Assembly: GCA_023387555.1 (NCBI GenBank)
Contig: JAEWHY010000427.1
Span: 1 to 17,025 of the forward strand
Direction: 5' to 3'
DNA: 17,025 bases
Source: Pseudomonadota bacterium
Lineage (GTDB): Bacteria > Pseudomonadota > Alphaproteobacteria > Rhizobiales > Xanthobacteraceae
This document shows, piece by piece, positions 7,152-13,924 of the stretch (position 1 is its first letter; each line of letters begins with the position of its first letter). Position numbers and translations under genes: made by a program. The notes below the pieces were generated by a model. The model had not been told where the DNA came from and did not search any database. It worked only from the letters and a program-made list of their open reading frames with translations.

Positions 7152-7463
7152 ATGACCCAGACATCAGGCCGGTTTTTTGATGAGGTTGCGCGCCTGATGA
7201 ACGACGCCGCAGGGGTCGCCCAGGGCGTCCGGCGCGAGTTCGACACACTGTTTAAGACCCAGGCGGAACGCTGGCTGCGCGACCTCGACCTCGTCAAGCG
7301 CGAGGAATTCGAGACGGTCAAGGATATGGCCCGGCTCGCCCGCGAGGAGAACGAAGCCCTTAAGGCCCGGATTGCGGTGCTCGAGGCCAAAGCCGGGATC
7401 GCACCAGCTTCCCCCGGCAAGGGCGATCAGCCCGATATCAGCGAGATGCGTCTCGACGGCTGA
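7152..7463 (+). CDS. ubiK: UbiK-type ubiquinone biosynthesis accessory factor (BMFP domain)
   Basis: This is a 103-residue protein of the membrane fusogenic/BMFP family (former DUF526). UbiK helps the soluble ubiquinone-synthesis complex in Enterobacteria. The N-terminal half (FFDEVARLMNDAAGVAQGVRREFDTLFKTQAERWL) is an amphipathic helix. LDLVKREEFETVKDMARLAREENEALKARIAVLEAKAG (about 45-83) is a coiled coil with the family's REEFE signature. The tail is short and disordered. GGAG lies 6 bases before the ATG. It diverges from lgt across a 272-bp gap in which I found no clear promoter. Another ubiquinone gene, ubiA, is about 6.5 kb away, so the two are not in one operon. Confidence 0.88.
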   Translation: MTQTSGRFFDEVARLMNDAAGVAQGVRREFDTLFKTQAERWLRDLDLVKREEFETVKDMARLAREENEALKARIAVLEAKAGIAPASPGKGDQPDISEMRLDG

Positions 7464-7488
7464 TTTCCGGCCGCCCTGCCCTGATTTC

Positions 7489-7517
7489 TTGCCATTCCGG
7501 CCCCCTGCCGGTATAAG
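7489..7517 (+). promoter_or_regulatory. Candidate sigma-70 promoter for rplY
   Basis: TTGCCA (7489-7494) and TATAAG (7512-7517) are spaced by 17 bp, one of the best promoter matches in the window. The predicted start is near 7524 and the leader about 80 nt. It probably also drives pth and ychF. Confidence 0.6.
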
Positions 7518-7603
7518 CCCGCGCGACCGTGGCCCCCGCACCCCTGGAGGCTTGCCGCGGCCGTTTTCCGAAAATCTGACACCAACCTGACAGGACAAAG
7601 CGC

Positions 7604-8278
7604 ATGACCGCCGTGAAGGAAATCAAGGCGACGTTGCGCCCGAAGGCCGGCAAGGGGGCCGCCCGGGCAGTTCGTCGCGAGGGCCGTACCCCGGCCGTGA
7701 TCTACGGAGCCAACGAAGCCCCGCTCGCAATCGCTGTCGATCACATCGACATCCGCAACAAGATCTATGCGGGCCACTTCCTCACCACCCTTTATGACAT
7801 CGAGATCGACGGGCAGAAGCACCGCGTGATTCCGCGCGACTACCAGCTCGACCCGGTCCGGGACTTCCCGATCCATGTCGACTTCATGCGCCTCTCTGCG
7901 GGCGCGCTGGTCCGCGTCAACGTGCCGGTCCACGTCATCAACGTGGAACAGTCGCCGGGCGTGAAGCGTGGCGGCGCCGTCAACATCGTGACGCACTCGA
8001 TTCCGCTGCGCTGCCCGCCCGACCGCATCCCGCAGTCCATCGAAGTGGACGTGGCCGGCCTCGAGATCAACAGCTCGAAGCATCTGAGCGACGTGGGGCT
8101 GCCTGAGGGCGTGAAGCCGATCGGCCGCGAGGACATGACGCTCGTCACCATCGTTCCGCCGTCGGGCTATGCGGAAGCACAGAACCAGACTGCCGAAGCA
8201 GCAGCCGCTCCTGCCGGTGCTGCGCCTGCTGCCGCTGCCGCCGCAGGTGGCGACAAGAAGCCGGCCGACAAGAAGTAA
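7604..8278 (+). CDS. rplY: 50S ribosomal protein L25 / general stress protein Ctc
   Basis: This is the 5S-rRNA-binding protein of the large ribosomal subunit, in the long Ctc form (224 residues). The N-terminal L25 domain is about 1-95, with the typical KATLRPKAGKGAARAVRREGRTPAVIYG (8-35) and HRVIPRDYQLDPVRDFPIHVDF (73-94). The C-terminal beta domain is about 100-188 (for example NVPVHVINVEQSPGVKRGG and SSKHLSDVGLPEGV). The tail from about 191 is an Ala-rich low-complexity stretch ending in a KKPADKK basic patch. AGGA lies 9 bases before the ATG. It is followed 48 bp later by pth, a common rplY-pth-ychF order in bacteria. Confidence 0.96.
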   Translation: MTAVKEIKATLRPKAGKGAARAVRREGRTPAVIYGANEAPLAIAVDHIDIRNKIYAGHFLTTLYDIEIDGQKHRVIPRDYQLDPVRDFPIHVDFMRLSAGALVRVNVPVHVINVEQSPGVKRGGAVNIVTHSIPLRCPPDRIPQSIEVDVAGLEINSSKHLSDVGLPEGVKPIGREDMTLVTIVPPSGYAEAQNQTAEAAAAPAGAAPAAAAAAGGDKKPADKK

Positions 8279-8296
8279 GGTCGGCGTCAGAAAGGC

Positions 8297-8317
8297 GGCG
8301 GGGCGCTGGGCCCCGCC
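8297..8317 (+). promoter_or_regulatory. GC-rich hairpin just before the pth start
   Basis: Perfect 8-bp stem ggcggggc (8297-8304) / gccccgcc (8310-8317) with a 5-base loop. It ends 9 bases before the pth ATG and 18 bases after the rplY stop. No U-tract follows, so it is more likely an intercistronic mRNA structure than a terminator. It may mask the pth translation start or protect the rplY 3' end. Confidence 0.5.
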
Positions 8318-8326
8318 ATCAGCACC

Positions 8327-8935
8327 ATGTTCCTCCTGGTCGGGCTCGGAAATCCCGGCGCCCGCTATGCGGGCAACCGGCACAATATTGGCTTCATGGT
8401 GGTCGACGCGATTGCGAAGCGCCATGGCTTCCCGCCATGGCGCCGTCGCTTTCAGGGGGTCGCGACCGAAGGCTCGCTTGCCGGCGTCAAGACGCTGCTG
8501 CTGCTGCCCGGCACCTTCATGAATGAATCCGGCCGCGCCGTCGGCGAGGCCGCGAAATTCTACAAGATCGACCTCAGCGACATCGCTGTCGCGCATGACG
8601 AACTGGAACTCCCGGCCGGCAAGGTGCGCGTGAAGATCGGCGGCGGCCATGCCGGACATAACGGTATTCGCTCGGTGTCCGAGCATGTGGGGAACGACTA
8701 CAAGCGCGTGCGCATCGGCATCGGGCACCCCGGCGACAAGGCAATGGTGCATTCCTATGTGCTGTCGGACTTCGCCAAATCGGAGCGGCCCTGGGTGGAG
8801 ACGCTGTGCGACGCGATCGCCGATAACGTCGGCCTGCTCGCGCGCAATCAGGACTCGTCGTTCCAGAACAAGATTCATCTGACCATGGTGGCGAAAGGCT
8901 TCGACACCAACGGCAGCAACTCAAAGCCGGACTAA
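8327..8935 (+). CDS. pth: Peptidyl-tRNA hydrolase
   Basis: Pth cleaves the ester bond of peptidyl-tRNAs that drop off the ribosome and so recycles tRNA; it is normally essential. The protein has 202 residues, usual for the family. All active-site residues known from E. coli have counterparts: Asn9 in GLGNPG, catalytic His19 in NRHNIGF, Asn66 in TFMNESG, Asp91 in HDELELPAGKVRVKIGGGHAG and Asn112 in GHNGIRS. The C-terminal tail is short and polar. No standard ribosome site is visible before the ATG; the GC-rich hairpin occupies that stretch. ychF follows after 21 bp, so the two are probably co-transcribed. Confidence 0.97.
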   Translation: MFLLVGLGNPGARYAGNRHNIGFMVVDAIAKRHGFPPWRRRFQGVATEGSLAGVKTLLLLPGTFMNESGRAVGEAAKFYKIDLSDIAVAHDELELPAGKVRVKIGGGHAGHNGIRSVSEHVGNDYKRVRIGIGHPGDKAMVHSYVLSDFAKSERPWVETLCDAIADNVGLLARNQDSSFQNKIHLTMVAKGFDTNGSNSKPD

Positions 8936-8956
8936 AGGCAGCAGGGTAAATTCATC

Positions 8957-10054
8957 ATGGGCTTCAAATGCGGCATCGTCGGATTGCCGAATGTCGGCAA
9001 ATCGACGCTCTTCAACGCGCTGACGGAAACCGCCGCCGCGCAGGCCGCGAATTATCCGTTCTGCACGATCGAACCCAATGTCGGCGAAGTGGCCGTGCCG
9101 GATCCGCGGCTCGACAAGCTCGCGGCGATCGCCAAATCCCAGCAGACCATCCCGACCCGCCTCACCTTCGTGGACATCGCCGGCCTCGTGCGCGGCGCCT
9201 CCAAGGGCGAAGGCCTCGGCAATCAGTTCCTCGCCAATATTCGCGAAGTCGATGCGATTGCGCATGTGGTGCGCTGCTTCGAGGATTCCGACATCACTCA
9301 TGTCGAAGGCAAGATCGATCCTATCGCCGACATCGAGACGATCGAGACCGAGTTGATGCTCGCCGATCTCGACTCGCTCGAGCGCCGCGTCGACGCGCTG
9401 GAAAAGAAGGCCCGCGGCAATGACAAGGATGCCAAGGAAACGCTCGAGCTGATCAACCGCGCGCTGCCGTTGCTGCGCGAGGGCAAGCCGGCGCGGCTCG
9501 TCAGTCTCAAGCCGGAGGAAGAAAAGACCTTCGCCATGCTCGGGCTGATGACGGCGAAGCCGGTGCTCTATGTCTGCAACGTGGATGAAGGTTCGGCCGC
9601 CACCGGCAACGAATTCTCGAAGCGCGTGGAAGCGCGCGCCAGGGAAGAAGGCGCGGTATCTGTCGTCATCTCCGCCAAGATCGAATCGGAGATTGCGGTT
9701 CTCTCGCGCGAAGAGCGTACCGAGTATCTCGAGGCCGTCGGCCTGCAGGAGGCAGGCCTCGACCGGCTGATCCGTGCCGGCTACGACCTCCTGCACCTCG
9801 TGACCTATTTCACCGTCGGTCCGAAGGAGGCCCGCGCCTGGACCATCACGCGCGGCACCAAGGCCCCGCAGGCGGCCGGGGTGATCCATACCGATTTCGA
9901 GCGGGGTTTCATCCGCGCCGAGACCATCGCCTTTGATGACTACATCGCGCTGTCGGGTGAGGCGGGCGCCCGCGATGCCGGCAAGCTGCGGCTGGAAGGC
10001 AAGGAGTATGTCGTTGCCGACGGCGACGTGATGCATTTCCGCTTCGCCACGTAA
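8957..10054 (+). CDS. ychF: Redox-/ribosome-associated ATPase YchF (OLA1 family)
   Basis: YchF is an Obg-related P-loop protein that prefers ATP, binds ribosomes and affects stress responses. The 365 residues fit exactly. The P-loop is GLPNVGKST (9-17), the G3 motif DIAGL (73-77), and the G4 position reads NVDE (208-211). It is not the NKxD of true GTPases; this variant is the basis of the ATP preference. A coiled-coil insertion lies about 130-165. The C-terminal TGS domain is about 280-363 and ends DGDVMHFRFAT as in the family. It closes the rplY-pth-ychF group. No strong terminator follows. Confidence 0.96.
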   Translation: MGFKCGIVGLPNVGKSTLFNALTETAAAQAANYPFCTIEPNVGEVAVPDPRLDKLAAIAKSQQTIPTRLTFVDIAGLVRGASKGEGLGNQFLANIREVDAIAHVVRCFEDSDITHVEGKIDPIADIETIETELMLADLDSLERRVDALEKKARGNDKDAKETLELINRALPLLREGKPARLVSLKPEEEKTFAMLGLMTAKPVLYVCNVDEGSAATGNEFSKRVEARAREEGAVSVVISAKIESEIAVLSREERTEYLEAVGLQEAGLDRLIRAGYDLLHLVTYFTVGPKEARAWTITRGTKAPQAAGVIHTDFERGFIRAETIAFDDYIALSGEAGARDAGKLRLEGKEYVVADGDVMHFRFAT

Positions 10055-10124
10055 TTCGCGGTGTGTTGAGCGGCCTTGTTTCCAAAGGGTCGGGGCCGCG
10101 CAAACGACCTAAAATTACGGCCAA

Positions 10125-10165
10125 CGACCGGCAGACGCAGCGATTGACGAGGCTTGCGCCGGTCG
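10125..10165. promoter_or_regulatory. Inverted repeat overlapping the MaoC cassette promoter, possible operator
   Basis: Perfect 8-bp arms CGACCGGC (10125-10132) and GCCGGTCG (10158-10165) are separated by 25 bp. The right arm covers the -35 region of the promoter candidate, where a repressor would bind. Centre-to-centre spacing is 33 bp, about three helical turns. GC-rich arms of this length can occur by chance. Confidence 0.35.
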
Positions 10166-10184
10166 CTACCCAAGCGGGTATAAT
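10154..10184 (+). promoter_or_regulatory. Candidate promoter of the MaoC-MaoC-MFS cassette
   Basis: A perfect -10 box TATAAT lies at 10179-10184. The best -35, TTGCGC at 10154-10159, is weak and 19 bp away. Transcription would begin about 10190-10192, only some 5-7 bases before the ATG at 10197. The mRNA could therefore be nearly leaderless. Confidence 0.5.
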
Positions 10185-10196
10185 TCCCCGCTCTGG

Positions 10197-10670
10197 ATGA
10201 GCCTGCTCTTGGCCAAGCTTTATTTCGAAGATTTCCAGCCCGGCTACACGGCCGAATATGGCCCGCGCCTTGTGACGCGGGAGGAAATCATCGCCTTTGC
10301 GGCGCAATACGATCCGCAGCCGATGCATCTCGACGAGGCGGCCGGGCAAAGGTCCCTGCTGGGCGGTCTCGGCGCATCGGGCTGGCATGGCTGCGGGATC
10401 ATGATGCGCATGATTTGCGAGGGGTTCATTTTGAACTCCGCGTCGATGGGGGCGGGAAGCGTCGAAGAGGTGAATTGGATCAAGCCGATCCGCCCCGGCG
10501 ACCAGCTCACGTTGCGCATCGCCGTGCTGGACGCGCGCGCATCGAAAAGCCGGCCGGAGATGGGTATCGTCCGCATCCGCTATGAGATGACGAATGCGCA
10601 TGGCGAGTGTGTCATGACCATGGTGACGCCGGCGATGTTCGGGCGTCGCAATCCGGGAGCGCCGTCATGA
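10197..10670 (+). CDS. MaoC-like hot-dog dehydratase/hydratase (first of pair)
   Basis: This 157-residue single hot-dog protein is of the MaoC / (R)-specific enoyl-CoA hydratase type, enzymes that add water to or remove it from acyl-CoA thioesters. The hydratase-2 catalytic pair is present as Asp39 and His44 in YDPQPMHLDE. The following GLGASGWHGCGIMMRM helix and VNWIKPIRPGDQLTLRI strand are typical. The substrate cannot be read from the sequence. The ATG at 10197 has no ribosome site and is close to the predicted transcript start. An in-frame TTG at 10209 would give MAKLYFEDFQPG, a more usual MaoC N-terminus, with GGATGAG upstream. The stop overlaps the next start (ATGA at 10667-10670). Confidence 0.88.
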   Translation: MSLLLAKLYFEDFQPGYTAEYGPRLVTREEIIAFAAQYDPQPMHLDEAAGQRSLLGGLGASGWHGCGIMMRMICEGFILNSASMGAGSVEEVNWIKPIRPGDQLTLRIAVLDARASKSRPEMGIVRIRYEMTNAHGECVMTMVTPAMFGRRNPGAPS

Positions 10671-11155
10671 TGCGCTTCTATGACGATCTGCGGGTCGGCG
10701 ATCGCGTCGCGCTGGGCTCGTATCTGTTCACGGCCGACGACATCAAGATTTTTGCGGGGCAATTCGATCCGCAGCCGTTCCATGTCGACGAAGGCGCGGG
10801 CGCCCGCTCGCATTTCGGCGCACTGGTCGCATCCGGCTGGCATACCGCATCGATCTGGGCGCGCAAGCTCGCGGATCATTACAAGCGCGAGGCCGAGATT
10901 CTGCGCGAGCGTGGCGATCCTGTTCCGGACATCGGCCCCTCGACCGGATTTCGCGATATGCGCTGGTACAAGCCGGTCTTCGTCGGCGACACAATCACCT
11001 ATTCTTACGCGGTGACCGCAATGCGCGTATCGCCGTCGATTCCTGCGCGCGGTGAGGTCAGCCTGCTTGGCGAGGGCACCAACCAGCACGGCGAGCGGGT
11101 GATCTCGCTGGAAATCGTTACTCTGGTCGAGAGGCGCGATCCGACCCCACCATGA
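10667..11155 (+). CDS. MaoC-like hot-dog dehydratase/hydratase (second of pair)
   Basis: This is a 162-residue hot-dog protein related to, but clearly different from, its upstream neighbour. The catalytic Asp34 and His39 are in FDPQPFHVDEG, followed by the SGWHTASIWARKL helix. An insertion of about 20 residues (DHYKREAEILRERGDPVPDIGPS) is absent from the first copy. The start is one of two adjacent ATGs (10667 or 10670); I chose 10667 because GGGAG is 7 bases away and it overlaps the previous stop as ATGA. The frame is open 20 codons further up, inside the first MaoC gene, without family resemblance. Both copies keep catalytic residues, so they could be separate enzymes or a heteromer. Confidence 0.88.
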   Translation: MMRFYDDLRVGDRVALGSYLFTADDIKIFAGQFDPQPFHVDEGAGARSHFGALVASGWHTASIWARKLADHYKREAEILRERGDPVPDIGPSTGFRDMRWYKPVFVGDTITYSYAVTAMRVSPSIPARGEVSLLGEGTNQHGERVISLEIVTLVERRDPTPP

Positions 11156-12339
11156 CCAGCGTCGCCGATAGCGGCGTGACGCGCCGCGACGAACGGCGCA
11201 CCATGTCGGTCGCTTCCGGCGCCCATGCCCTGCACGACGGCTATACCGACCTGATCTACGTCATGTTGCCGGTGTGGCAGGCCGAGTTCGGACTGACCTA
11301 TGCCGCCGTCGGCGCGCTGCGCGGACTATTTGCCGGCACGATGGCAAGCCTCCAGATTCCGGCGGGACACCTCGCCGAGCGTTATGGCGCCGCCCTGATC
11401 CTCGCCGGCGGAACCGCGCTGACCGGACTTGGCTATTGCCTCGCCGGATTGAGCGGTGGCTTCGCGGCGCTTCTGGTCGCCCTGCTGATCGGCGGTATCG
11501 GTGCGAGCACGCAGCACCCGATCGCATCGGCGCTGGTGGCGCGCGCCTTTTCCGGCCCGCGCTCCCTGAAGGCGCTCGGCGGCTACAATTTCGCGGGCGA
11601 TATCGGGAAAATGACGGTGCCGGCGCTTGCGGCGCTGATGATGACGATCATGCCGTGGCGCCCGACCGTCATTGCGCTCGGCGCTGCAGGCTTTGCGGGA
11701 GCCTTGCTGATCCTGTTTCTGACGCCGCGCCTTGCGCCGGCGGCCACCGCAAAGCCCGACGGCAATCAGGGAGTGCCGTCTTCGACCGCGACGCACCGTT
11801 ATGCCTTCCCGACGCTGCTTTCGATCGGCGTGATCGACTCCGCCACGCGCATGGGCTTTCTGACCTTCCTGCCCTTCATCCTGACGGCAAAGGGCGCCAG
11901 CCTGCCGGTGATCGGCATCGCCCTGACGCTCGTATTCGCCGGCGGCGCCGCGGGAAAACTCATCTGCGCGTTCATTGGCGCGCGGATCGGGATCATCAAC
12001 ACGGTGCTGCTCACCGAGATCCTCACGCTCGCCCTCATTCTCGCCATCCTCCCGCTGCCGCTCGAGGCGGTGTTCGTCATGCTGCCGATCCTTGGTGTCG
12101 CGCTGAACGGAACATCATCGGTGCTGTACGGCTCGGTGCCGGCGCTGGTTGAGCCTACCGACCGCACCCGCGCCTTCGGCCGCTTCTACACCGGCACCAT
12201 CGGCGCGGGCGCGGTCGCGCCGATCCTGTACGGTTTCATCGGCGATGCCATCGGTCTGAACGGCGGCGTCGCGGTGGTTGCCGCGATGGTGTTGCTGACA
12301 CTGCCGCTGGCATTCACGTTGCGGCGGGCCTTGGGTTAG
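11152..12339 (+). CDS. MFS transporter (fosmidomycin-resistance-like branch)
   Basis: This 395-residue integral membrane protein has about 12 hydrophobic segments in two halves joined by a polar loop (about residues 198-216), the Major Facilitator layout. The first segment, GAHALHDGYTDLIYVMLPVWQAEFGLTYAAVGAL, resembles the Fsr-type branch by eye. AGHLAERYGAALIL (about 71-84) is a variant of the MFS loop 2-3 motif. The start at 11152 overlaps the MaoC stop (ATGA); an ATG at 11203 (residue 18) is an alternative that begins right at the conserved part. The substrate is unknown. Operon position suggests it moves an acid related to the MaoC enzymes, but this is inference. Its TAG stop overlaps the TAA stop of convergent rsmE. 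Confidence 0.87.
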   Translation: MTSVADSGVTRRDERRTMSVASGAHALHDGYTDLIYVMLPVWQAEFGLTYAAVGALRGLFAGTMASLQIPAGHLAERYGAALILAGGTALTGLGYCLAGLSGGFAALLVALLIGGIGASTQHPIASALVARAFSGPRSLKALGGYNFAGDIGKMTVPALAALMMTIMPWRPTVIALGAAGFAGALLILFLTPRLAPAATAKPDGNQGVPSSTATHRYAFPTLLSIGVIDSATRMGFLTFLPFILTAKGASLPVIGIALTLVFAGGAAGKLICAFIGARIGIINTVLLTEILTLALILAILPLPLEAVFVMLPILGVALNGTSSVLYGSVPALVEPTDRTRAFGRFYTGTIGAGAVAPILYGFIGDAIGLNGGVAVVAAMVLLTLPLAFTLRRALG

Positions 12340-13079
12340 CGCCAGTCGCCCGCCACCGCCTGAACAAGCGTCAGCGCGGCAACCGCGGCGGTGTCGGCGC
12401 GCAGGATGCGCGGGCCGAGCGCCAGCCTGACAACCGACGGATGCTTCAGCAGCAGCGCGCGCTCCTCCTCCGCGAAACCGCCCTCCGGCCCGACCAGCAC
12501 CGCGAGCGGCGCGCCCTTCGGCACATCCGACAATGCCGTAACCGGATCGCGCGTGTCCGCATCCTCGTCGCAGAACACGAGAATGCGTCCCGCGGTGAGT
12601 TGCTCCAGCGCCTTCGTCAGGGGAATCGCATCGCCGACCTCGGCGACGGTCAGAATGCCGCATTGTTCCGCCGCCTCGATGGCATTGGCCTGCATGCGCT
12701 CGAGGTTCACCCGAGCCGCCTGCGTGTGACGTGTGGTCACAGGCTGCAGACGCGAGACGCCGAGTTCCACGGCTTTCTGCACCATATAGTCGAGACGCGC
12801 ATGCTTCAGAGGCGCGAACAGATAATACAGGTCGCACGCGGCATGCTGCGGCCGAAGCTGCTCGGCGAGCACCAGCGCCGCAGACTTGCGGCCTTCGCGC
12901 TGCAATTGCGCCCGCCATTCGCCGTCACGTCCGTTGAACACCAGCACCGGATCGCCGGTGTCCAGCCGCAAGACATTCGTCAGATAATTGACCTGTCCCT
13001 TGTCGAGCGGGACGCTTGCGCCGTGATCCAGGGCGGACGCGACATAAAGACGAGGGGTGCGAAAATCGTATCGAGGCAT
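12336..13079 (-). CDS. rsmE: 16S rRNA (uracil-1498-N3)-methyltransferase
   Basis: RsmE methylates N3 of U1498 in helix 44 of 16S rRNA in the assembled 30S subunit, near the decoding site. The 247 residues comprise an N-terminal PUA-like RNA-binding domain (about 1-75, with a VNYLTNVLRLDTGDPVLVFNG stretch) and a SPOUT knot domain. SPOUT landmarks are QKAVELGV (101-108), EAAEQC (135-140), the SAM-site loop LVGPEGGFAEEE (195-206) and LGPRILRADTA (221-231). No strong ribosome site precedes the ATG (GAAG only). The end overlaps the MFS gene by four bases, tail to tail. It diverges from the secreted-protein gene across 149 bp. Confidence 0.95.
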   Translation of the reverse strand: MPRYDFRTPRLYVASALDHGASVPLDKGQVNYLTNVLRLDTGDPVLVFNGRDGEWRAQLQREGRKSAALVLAEQLRPQHAACDLYYLFAPLKHARLDYMVQKAVELGVSRLQPVTTRHTQAARVNLERMQANAIEAAEQCGILTVAEVGDAIPLTKALEQLTAGRILVFCDEDADTRDPVTALSDVPKGAPLAVLVGPEGGFAEEERALLLKHPSVVRLALGPRILRADTAAVAALTLVQAVAGDWR

Positions 13080-13110
13080 ATCTTCAGATCGAACTCCGCC
13101 AGCCGCAACT

Positions 13111-13138
13111 TTGCCGTAACCCGCTGGCGCTCTATTAT
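13111..13138 (+). promoter_or_regulatory. Candidate sigma-70 promoter for the secreted protein / ubiA pair
   Basis: TTGCCG (13111-13116) and TATTAT (13133-13138) are spaced by 16 bp. The predicted start is about 13145, leaving a leader of about 84 nt that ends with GGGAG, 8 bases before the ATG at 13229. Confidence 0.5.
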
Positions 13139-13228
13139 GAACTGAATCGCATCTTGCCGCCGTATCGCCTATTTTGCAGGCTTGATCTTGGGCAAACCCG
13201 GAAGGCCGAGGGGCCGGGAGAACCGTAA

Positions 13229-13924
13229 ATGAGGCTTGCTAGCCTGACCGCCGCGATAGCGTTGGCCGCCCTCGCGGTTCCGGCCCTGGCTGCCGGCGAC
13301 GAGCCGCGCGTCAAGCTGGCGCAGGCCGGTCCTCCGACATCGGGCTGGGCGACCCCGGGCGCCTCGCAACCGGCGCTATCCGCTCCGCCCTCCTCGGGAT
13401 GGAGTGCTCCTTCGCAGGCCGCCCCGGCGCCTCCCGCCTCCGGATGGGCCGCGCCCGGCGCACCGAGCGCCGCACCTTCGACCTCCTTCGCAGCGCCCGG
13501 CGGCTTCGGCGGCGGCGCCCCGCGTCGCAACTGCATGGCGGAAATCACCCCCCTGCTCGCCGATGCCGAAGCGAAAGGAAAAGCCATCCAGAAGGCGGCC
13601 GCAACCAAGAAACAGCCGGTCGTGTGCCAGGCCTTCAGGAATCTGGCCACAGCCGAGAGCAAGGTCATCAAGTACTTTGAGGATCATGGCTCCGAATGCG
13701 GCGTGCCGCCGGATGCCACCAAGGCGCGGAAAGGCAATTACGCGAAGATCATCGAGGTTCGCACCAAGGTCTGCGACACCGCCGCCGCTCCCGCCCAACG
13801 CGCGCCCAGCCTGAGCGATGCGCTGGGCACCTCCAGGTTGCCGTCGATCTCGAGCGATACGCCCGCCGCCAAGCAGCGGGGCAGCACGTTCGACACCCTG
13901 ACCGGCAATCCGCTGACGCGATGA
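13229..13924 (+). CDS. Uncharacterised secreted protein with SGW repeats and four cysteines
   Basis: The 231-residue product begins with a clear Sec signal peptide (MRLASLTAAIALAALAVPALA, cleavage probable after residue 21 or 22). Residues about 34-95 form a Pro/Ala/Gly/Ser-rich linker with three SGW(A/S)xP units, SGW at 38-40, 56-58 and 71-73. A helical, Lys-rich domain (about 98-185) has four cysteines at 102, 133, 157 and 182, which could form two disulfides in the periplasm. A low-complexity tail follows. I do not recognise the domain. GGGAG is 8 bases before the ATG. The stop overlaps the ubiA start (ATGA), so the two are probably translated together. Secretion is likely; function is unknown. 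Confidence 0.82.
   Translation: MRLASLTAAIALAALAVPALAAGDEPRVKLAQAGPPTSGWATPGASQPALSAPPSSGWSAPSQAAPAPPASGWAAPGAPSAAPSTSFAAPGGFGGGAPRRNCMAEITPLLADAEAKGKAIQKAAATKKQPVVCQAFRNLATAESKVIKYFEDHGSECGVPPDATKARKGNYAKIIEVRTKVCDTAAAPAQRAPSLSDALGTSRLPSISSDTPAAKQRGSTFDTLTGNPLTR

Noticed and set aside
7427..8878. Long minus-strand open frame opposite rplY and pth
   Set aside because: It lies antisense to two clearly conserved genes; its length is explained by GC-rich codon bias.
10070..10099. gcggcc / ggccgc inverted repeat after ychF as a terminator
   Set aside because: Only a 6-bp stem with an 18-base loop and no U-tract; not distinguishable from chance in GC-rich DNA.
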